Shown here piece by piece: positions 10,262 to 14,908 of a DNA stretch of 14,908 nt (its first letter is position 1; each line of letters starts with the position of its first letter). The stretch comes from Funneliformis mosseae (lineage: Eukaryota > Glomeromycota > Glomeromycetes > Glomerales > Glomeraceae). The DNA lies in the NCBI GenBank assembly GCA_910592005.1, contig CAJVPP010002425.1, positions 1 to 14,908 of the forward strand, written 5' to 3'. Both the position numbers and the translations under genes were made by a program. The notes beneath the pieces were generated by a model, which was given only the letters and a program-made list of their open reading frames with translations, made no database searches and was not told the origin of the DNA.

Positions 10262-10443
10262 CAGTCAATTCTTAATATAGCAAACTCTTGATATAATAAA
10301 TTTTTTGAATAAATATAATAAAAATACTCTTGTTATAATTTATTATAGTAAATTAGCTAATCAAATTTCTTAAAATTTTCACTATAGTCTTATAGTGAAG
10401 TTGAGATCTAGAACATAAAGTTCATTATAATAAGAGTTGACTA
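10262..10443. mobile_element. Old pogo-type miniature element (182 bp)
   Basis: The left end is CAGTCAATTCTTAATATAGC; the complement of the right end is TAGTCAACTCTTATTATAAT. The two match at about 20 of the first 27 bases, and each is flanked by TA (10260-10261 and 10444-10445). The start CAGTC, the A/T-rich inverted ends with repeated ATATAA-type phrases and the TA target duplication fit non-autonomous elements of the pogo/Tigger branch of Tc1/mariner. Its left end closely parallels the younger element at 14723 (CAGTCACACCTCGATATAAC), with the CpGs of that element changed here. It contains no CpG and no coding capacity. Confidence 0.72.
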
Positions 10444-10549
10444 TATATATATTAATACAATATTTAATAAATTATATAAATAAATATTCAAAAAAAATAA
10501 AAAATTCAGAAATTAATATAATTATAAAAAATAACTATTATTTAATAAA

Positions 10550-10936
10550 TATTAAATCCATCTTATTTAATAATGTTACAAAAAAAATTATTATATAAAA
10601 TATTAATAAAAAAAAGTAAATAGTATTAAATCTGCTAAATATTTTTTACTTAAAAATAAAAGGTACTTTATTTTAATTAAAATATTCAAATTATTCTGTA
10701 AAATTAAAAAAAAATATTATACTATTAATAAAGTTATAAAAATATATATTATTATAAGAATATTAAACTAACTTTAATAAAATTTTATATAAAAATAGTA
10801 TTGAATCTACTGAATAATTTTTATTTAGAAATAAAGATACTTTTTTTTTAACTAAAATATTCAAATTATCCTGTAAAATTAAAAAGTATTATATTATTAA
10901 TAAAGTTACATAAATATATATTACTATATAAATATT
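10550..10936. repeat. Tandem repeat, about 175-bp period, two full units and part of a third
   Basis: The best-matching segments are 10618-10764 and 10793-10936: AAATAGTATTRAATCTRCT at the start, AAAATATTCAAATTATYCTG in the middle, and a TTAATAAAGTTAYAWAAATATATATTA-type end. The region just upstream (about 10560-10610) resembles the end of the unit, suggesting an additional partial copy. The units differ at perhaps a quarter of positions, so the duplication is old. No coding frame is kept. Confidence 0.65.
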
Positions 10937-11849
10937 GCAGATTTTGAAGTGAAATTTAGTTTATCAAAAATATTAGTTAGAGAAAAAATTTTAAAATAGT
11001 GTATTGCTTGAAAAGCTACATAAATCTAATAGTTATAAGAAAGGAATTATAAATAAAATTATCTTTATAATCACACGATAAACTTTTTATATATAAACTT
11101 TTTTTTGTTAAAATTTTAAAAGTGATTTAGCTAAGTAATGTGAACTGAAATTAAAGTTACATAGCCTTATATAGAGTTATATTTAATTTAGAATTAATTT
11201 AGTATAGTATATAAATTAAATTGTTATTTATCATATAGCATCATATTTTGCTATATATTTTTTACTAACTAATCTGAAACTTAGAAAATTTTTTATACTA
11301 AAATATGATTTATCAGAATATATATATAAACTATATTATATGGTTAGATAAACTATATTTTATAAATGATAATATATAATTATTTTATTATAAAATAGAA
11401 TAATTTAATGCAACTATATTACCAAATAATTCATTTAATTAAAAAGTTGATAAAGCATTCTTTTTTTATAAAATACATTTAAACATATTTAAAGTTTATA
11501 AACTTTAATTTGTAATATAAATTTTTAAATATTTATAAAATGACAAAATTCTTATAAAGATAAATGACAAAATTATTGAAAAAGTAGTTAAATATAAAAT
11601 AAATAATCAAAATAGTTATTTTTGCAAGTAGTTTATTTTAATATTTCTTAAAATAAAAACAATTTTTAATGATTTTATATAAAATTTTTATATAAATATA
11701 TGTTAAAATTGTTTGAAAATAAATTACTTAGTATTTATCCTTATATATAATTATTAAAAATAATTTTTTATTTCTTTTTATTTTATATTTTTTATTTTAT
11801 TTAATAGTGACCTATTTAAATATTACTAAATTTAGTAAAAATTTAATAA
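10937..11849. other. Gene-free A+T-rich stretch
   Basis: Mostly A/T with slightly richer patches near 11000-11290. One direct repeat, AAATGACAAAATT, occurs near 11539 and 11563. No gene, RNA gene or element ends could be supported. Confidence 0.5.
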
Positions 11850-12080
11850 TATTTGAAGTTTATCATTATTAGAATTTTAAAGTATCTAAATACATTTAAA
11901 ATTAGGTTTATAAATATTTATAATATATTAAAATATGATGAAGATGAAGCACAAAAGATATTTGCAATGATTAATATTTAATATTTATATAAAAGATCTG
12001 ATATAATTTAAAAAGTAAAAAATTATGATTTTTTATCTAAAGTTCAAGTATTTAAAAAATAATATGATTATTAAAGCATA
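11850..12080 (+). pseudogene. Protein-like broken frame, unknown product
   Basis: One plus-strand frame is open from 11850 to a TAA at 11979-11981 (43 codons). After that stop the same frame goes on with protein-like runs interrupted by single TAA codons. Recognisable runs are KYDEDEAQKIFAMINI (11931-11978), YLYKRSDII and KVKNYDFLSKVQVFKK (to about 12060). The mix of Asp, Glu, Gln, Arg and Ser is unlike the Lys/Asn/Ile/Phe noise of the surrounding frames, which is why I list it. I recognise no family. It ends close to the left boundary of Tc1 element B, which may have inserted beside or within its remains. Chance remains a real possibility. Confidence 0.25.
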
Positions 12081-12123
12081 AAAATATGTAAATTTACTTC
12101 TAAATAATTAAATATTAAACATA

Positions 12124-12151
12124 TACTACCCTATCAAAAGTATCTAATCAA
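12124..12151 (+). repeat. Left terminal inverted repeat of element B
   Basis: TACTACCCTATCAAAAGTAT followed by CTAATCAA, directly after a TA. It matches the complement of 13423-13450 except for four apparent transitions. Confidence 0.88.
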
Positions 12152-12191
12152 TTAATTTAAAAATTATATTTTATTATAATATTATAAATTT

Positions 12192-13224
12192 TTAATATTT
12201 AGTTGGCCATCCTTGACTTTCAATACATACTTCTATCTGACGTGACATGCTTTCAATTAAATTAATATAAGTTTCAGATGGAATTTTTTTCCATTCTTTT
12301 TGCAATTCTTTTTTGAGTTTATATAAATTTTTTGGATATCCCGATCATTTTTCGAAGTCTTTGTTCTAGTTCATGTCACAAATGTTCAATAGAATTAAGG
12401 TCTGGAGATTGAGAAGGCCAATCTGAAAGAATTTTAATCTTTTTCTTTATAATCCAATTTTTGATATCCTTTGCAGTATGAACAGGAGTATTATCATCCT
12501 GAAATGCATAAGCTGTTTACGATGTTTAGAATGGATGAATGATAATAAATTTTTTTCTAAAATATCAATATAACCAATCTATTCATTTTACCATCTACTT
12601 TTACCAATGGTCCCAATCCTTTTTCTGAAAAATATTCCATATCATAACACCTTCACCACTATGTTTAACTGTTAGTGTTAAATTCTCAATATTATATCGG
12701 GTTCCATCTTTTCGTCAAACATGAACAGGACCATCATTTTGAAAAAGAGTAAATCTGGATTCAACACTCCAGATGACAGTTTTTCACTGTCTAACTGACC
12801 AATCTTCTTATTCTATACAACATGATAATTATTTTTCACGTTAGGCTTCAGTAAGAAGTAGTTTTGACGCAAAAACTTATGAATTAATCCCTATTTGATA
12901 AAAGTTTTTATGAATGATTACAGCTGAAATTTTTTTATCTTGTGAACTATTAAATTTTTGTTGAATTTCTTCAAGAGAAAGTCGATTATTTTTTTTGATA
13001 ATTTTTGAAAGGTTATAATGATCATTATTATTCATGAAATATGGTCTTCCGGTTCTTTTAGCTGTTAATCTATTGTTGAGATTTTTGTATCAAGAAATTG
13101 TATCTGTAATAGTACTTTTTAGAATTTTTAAAACATGACTAATGGCTTCATAAGTCCTTCCTCCTATTCAAAGTCCAATGACTTTTTCACGCTCAAATTT
13201 ATTTAATTCATGATTTTTTTCCAT
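12192..13224 (-). pseudogene. Tc1-like transposase, broken (element B)
   Basis: DDE transposase relic covering the whole family length. The ATG at 13222-13224 opens MEKNHELNKFEREKVIGL, the first helix-turn-helix. LTAKRTGRP near 13040-13070 is the GRPR-like linker. NRLSLEEIQ and ISAVIIHKNF form the second helix-turn-helix. EDWSV precedes the core, which reads VIWSVESRFTLFQNDGPVHV, then [58 protein letters not shown] and the typical C-terminus ESQGWPTKY ending at TAA 12192-12194. Nine in-frame stops lie within it; the five TGA codons fall where Trp is expected or plausible. There are four or more frameshifts (near 12628, 12573, 12511 and 12341). The first catalytic Asp (WSDES in relatives) is Val, GTT at 12763-12765. 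The second Asp and the Glu are kept, with 35 residues between them by my count. Confidence 0.92.
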
Positions 13225-13422
13225 GCTTCGAAGACGCAGTAAAAAAGTTAAAGATCATCACTACGCAAAATTGATCATTATTTTTATTTTTATTGCCAAA
13301 TTTGGTGTATACATTATAAAAAAAACAAATATATAAATTTTATTTGTCAAAATTGAAGCATTTATTTAAAAAAAAATTTTATATTAATTAATACATCTGA
13401 TCTCGAAATAATTAAAAAGAGC

Positions 13423-13450
13423 TTGACCAGATACTTTTAATAGGGTAGTG
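13423..13450 (-). repeat. Right terminal inverted repeat of element B
   Basis: Read on the minus strand: CACTACCCTATTAAAAGTAT followed by CTGGTCAA, adjoining TA at 13451-13452. It keeps more G and C than the left end, so the left end looks like the more decayed of the two. Confidence 0.88.
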
Positions 13451-13698
13451 TATATAATATTTATTCATAATATATATTATTACTGAGTTCATTCTCATTT
13501 ATTTTAATGTTTAAGTTAAAAGTCTATAGCAGCTAACTTTACACGTTAGAGTTTTTAACCTTAGAATTTTCTTTGAATCCTACATGTATCCGTTATATTT
13601 GAATCAATTTAGTAATTTATCACATCTTAGAATTTAAGATATGTTAGTCAAACTCGTAATGATGAACTCATTAGCAAATTAGTGTAATATATTACAAC

Positions 13699-13829
13699 TA
13701 AAGATGGTCACTGCAATTGAAAAAAATGGCGCAATTAAGTTGTAACTTATGACACAATTAAATTTCCTTATGGCGCAATTAAGTTGCAACTCAATTGAAA
13801 TTTGAAAATAATTATGGGGACTATCTTTA
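13699..13829. mobile_element. hAT-type miniature element (131 bp)
   Basis: The insert is absent from repeat copy 1. Its ends are inverted: TAAAGATGGTC at the left and, complemented, TAAAGATAGTC at the right (10 of 11; 15 of 20 if extended). The 8-bp target duplication is the length made by hAT transposases, so I assign it to that superfamily by inference. It has no coding capacity and would have needed a transposase from elsewhere. Its core is three tandem units of 21-23 bases (13727-13793). Confidence 0.78.
13727..13793 (+). repeat. Three tandem 21-23-bp units inside the miniature element
   Basis: The unit is TGGCGCAATTAAGTTG followed by YAACTYA. Copies are at 13727-13749, 13750-13770 (degenerate: TGACACAATTAAATTTCCTT plus A) and 13771-13793. 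The first and third differ at two positions only. Subterminal repeats of this kind are often transposase-binding sites in hAT elements; that role is inference. Confidence 0.75.
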
Positions 13830-14194
13830 ATCACAACAATCCTAGGTAAAGGACAATGTTGAAGGGAATAGTAAATTTGTATGAATTTAGATTGATTCCT
13901 TTATTTATAATACTGAAATTCATAAGTAACTTACAAAAAGTTAATTTACAATTTAAGCAAAATGTTATTCTATTTATACAAAATAAATTTACTATGGCTA
14001 ATTACTTGTTATGCTATAAATTAACTAAATATAGATACATACTCCAATAAAAATATACTTAATGTAATAAAAATAATATAAATAATAAAAAGAAATAAAA
14101 TAAATTACAGATGTTAAGAAAATTACAAACAAAACAAAATAAATAGGCTGTACAGAAAATACAGAAGAAACAGGTATAATATGCGAAATAGAAA

Positions 14195-14313
14195 TTATTG
14201 TTTATCACTGTTTAGCACAGCAGTGATATCATCTAATGTGAAATCATTATTAATTGACAGATCCCATATGATATTTGGAGTTGTAATTTCTTTTATTGAT
14301 AATATATATAATA
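14195..14313 (-). pseudogene. C-terminal coding fragment in repeat copy 2
   Basis: On the minus strand a frame of about 39 codons reads SIKEITTPNIIWDL, then SINNDFTLDDITAVLNSDKQ, and ends at TAA (14195-14197). Copy 1 has the matching frame at 4922-5013, with the Trp changed to a stop and several synonymous differences. Upstream on this strand the frame soon meets a stop in A/T sequence, and the copies stop aligning, so only the last exon or a 5'-truncated fragment remains. An AG just before GAAATT could be a splice acceptor. The product is unrecognised. The roughly 700 bp that follow on the minus strand would then be a 3' untranslated or non-coding part of the repeat. Confidence 0.42.
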
Positions 14314-14720
14314 TTTATATACTATATATATAAAAAATATTTAATATTAAAAAATTTTAAATTAGCATTAAGAAACATTAAGAAAATATTTTTTTATCAT
14401 AAATAAAATATTATTAGTATAAAATTTTTAGTATTAAAATTAATAGCCAAATTTTTTATTTAACATTTTGTTTAATCAAAATTAATTAAAAGTTATAATA
14501 CAATAGTATTTTAAAATAAATTAATCATTTTTTTTTATTAAATTTTTAAAATTAATTCCTTTTATATATTTAAATTAATAAATAATAATTATATATTTAT
14601 TATATCTTAAATATTCTAAAAAATAAAATTTATAAATAAATTTTAAACAATTTTTCAGATTTATTAAGAATATAATATTATAATTTAAATTAAAACAAAA
14701 TACAAAATATAAAAAAAGTT
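14311..14720. other. Gene-free A+T-rich stretch
   Basis: A/T tracts with no coding frame, no RNA gene and no element boundary. Confidence 0.6.
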
Positions 14721-14722
14721 TA

Positions 14723-14908
14723 CAGTCACACCTCGATATAACGAAGTTGCCGATCCAGCCGATCAGAACTTCGTTATAAAAATCTTCGTTAACGCTATAA
14801 TGAATTATGCGGAATGTATAACGAATAATTTGTTATAGTAGATGATTACTGATTTCATTACACAAATATAATTTTACTATTTCCAGAAATATTTTCACAT
14901 TATTAATT
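14723..14908. mobile_element. Young pogo-type element, cut by the right window edge
   Basis: Begins CAGTCACACCTCGATATAAC directly after TA (14721-14722), the same pattern as the left end of the older element at 10262. Near the end TATAACGAAGTT (14737-14748) is perfectly reverse-complemented as AACTTCGTTATA (14767-14778). Between them lies the direct pair GCCGATCCA and GCCGATCAG. Nine CpGs fall within about 110 bases, whereas the rest of the window has very few, so this sequence has not yet decayed to the local composition. The right end is not in the window, so full length and coding content are unknown. Confidence 0.68.

Larger units (their letters stand above)
12124..13450 (-). mobile_element. 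Tc1/mariner-type transposon B, nearly full-length but dead
   Basis: A 1,327-bp element, the standard size for Tc1, flanked by TA on each side (12122-12123 and 13451-13452). Its inverted ends match at about 24 of 28 bases: left TACTACCCTATCAAAAGTAT then CTAATCAA; complement of right CACTACCCTATTAAAAGTAT then CTGGTCAA. It encodes one transposase relic on the minus strand (12192-13224) with about 70 bases of left and 225 bases of right flank. Its ends and protein differ from element A, so the two are different subfamilies. It lies 24 bases from the start of repeat copy 2. Confidence 0.9.
13691..13837. repeat. 8-bp target-site duplication around the hAT-type miniature element
   Basis: ATTACAAC at 13691-13698 and ATCACAAC at 13830-13837 flank the insert (7 of 8 identical). 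The unoccupied site in copy 1 is ATTATAAT at 4548-4555, present once, which confirms that the second occurrence arose on insertion. Confidence 0.75.
13474..14310 (-). repeat. Dispersed repeat family, copy 2 (split by a miniature element)
   Basis: Aligns along its whole length with 4332-5022. Removing the 131-bp insert at 13699-13829 and one 8-bp duplication leaves about 698 bp, the same size as copy 1. It keeps more CpGs than copy 1 at several aligned sites (for example CACGTTAGAG against CATGTTAGAG), and fewer at others. A 64-codon plus-strand frame at 13856-14050 within it is not kept open in copy 1. The minus-strand frame at 14195-14313 is shared by both copies. Confidence 0.82.

Noticed and set aside
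2072..13224. Alternative nuclear genetic code (TGA as Trp, TAA/TAG as Gln) as the explanation for in-frame stops
   Set aside because: Not adopted as the main reading. Both relics have frameshifts and damaged catalytic sites, and element A has TAG as well as TGA at Trp positions. Single G-to-A and C-to-T changes explain nearly all of the stops.
13856..14050. Plus-strand 64-codon open frame starting MLKGIVNLYEF
   Set aside because: It lies inside repeat copy 2. The aligned part of copy 1 has several stops in the same frame and no sign of conserved amino acids, so it is open by chance.
4332..14310. The dispersed repeat as a solo long terminal repeat
   Set aside because: No TG...CA ends, no target duplication of 4-6 bp and no primer-binding site could be seen at the boundaries of either copy.
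1..14908. tRNA, rRNA or small nuclear RNA genes
   Set aside because: No T-arm (GGTTCRA-type) consensus, no conserved rRNA word and no snRNA core were found on either strand by reading.

Overview
The window is extremely A+T-rich (well over 80% A+T by eye), with long stretches of near-homopolymeric A/T. I see no intact protein-coding gene, tRNA or rRNA gene. It reads as a gene-poor, transposon-graveyard segment of a eukaryotic nuclear genome. The identifiable parts are two decayed Tc1/mariner elements with TA target-site duplications (TSDs), small non-autonomous elements of the pogo and hAT types, and a dispersed repeat with coding traces. CpG sites differ between repeat copies in the way expected from cytosine methylation and deamination. 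The host is my inference only: an early-diverging, A+T-rich fungus (for example an arbuscular-mycorrhizal or anaerobic gut fungus) would fit the Tc1 subfamily and composition, but other A+T-rich eukaryotes are possible.

Layout, left to right. 1-460 is less A+T-rich and holds an open frame running in from the left edge (2-235), followed by a motif repeat. 460-1907 is gene-free. 1908-3617 is Tc1 element A (plus strand), interrupted by a short TGTCATTT-type tandem array. 3618-4331 is gene-free. 4332-5022 is copy 1 of a dispersed repeat of about 690 bp. 5023-8760 is gene-free A/T sequence apart from short palindromes. 8760-9720 is a less A+T-rich block of unknown origin with a repeated motif at its left end. 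10262-10443 is an old pogo-type miniature element. 10550-10936 is a tandem repeat of about 175 bp period. 11850-12080 has a protein-like but broken frame. 12124-13450 is Tc1 element B (minus strand), with clear inverted ends and an almost complete but dead transposase. 13474-14310 is copy 2 of the dispersed repeat, split by a 131-bp hAT-type miniature element. 14723 to the right edge is the start of a young, CpG-retaining pogo-type element.

Nothing here forms a working pathway. The content is best read as layers of insertions of different age. The relative order can be partly deduced: the dispersed repeat is old, the hAT-type element went into one copy later, and the pogo-type element at the right edge looks youngest. 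I found no CRISPR array, operon or unusual defence-like system, and the candidates for something new are the unclassified repeat family and the miniature elements.
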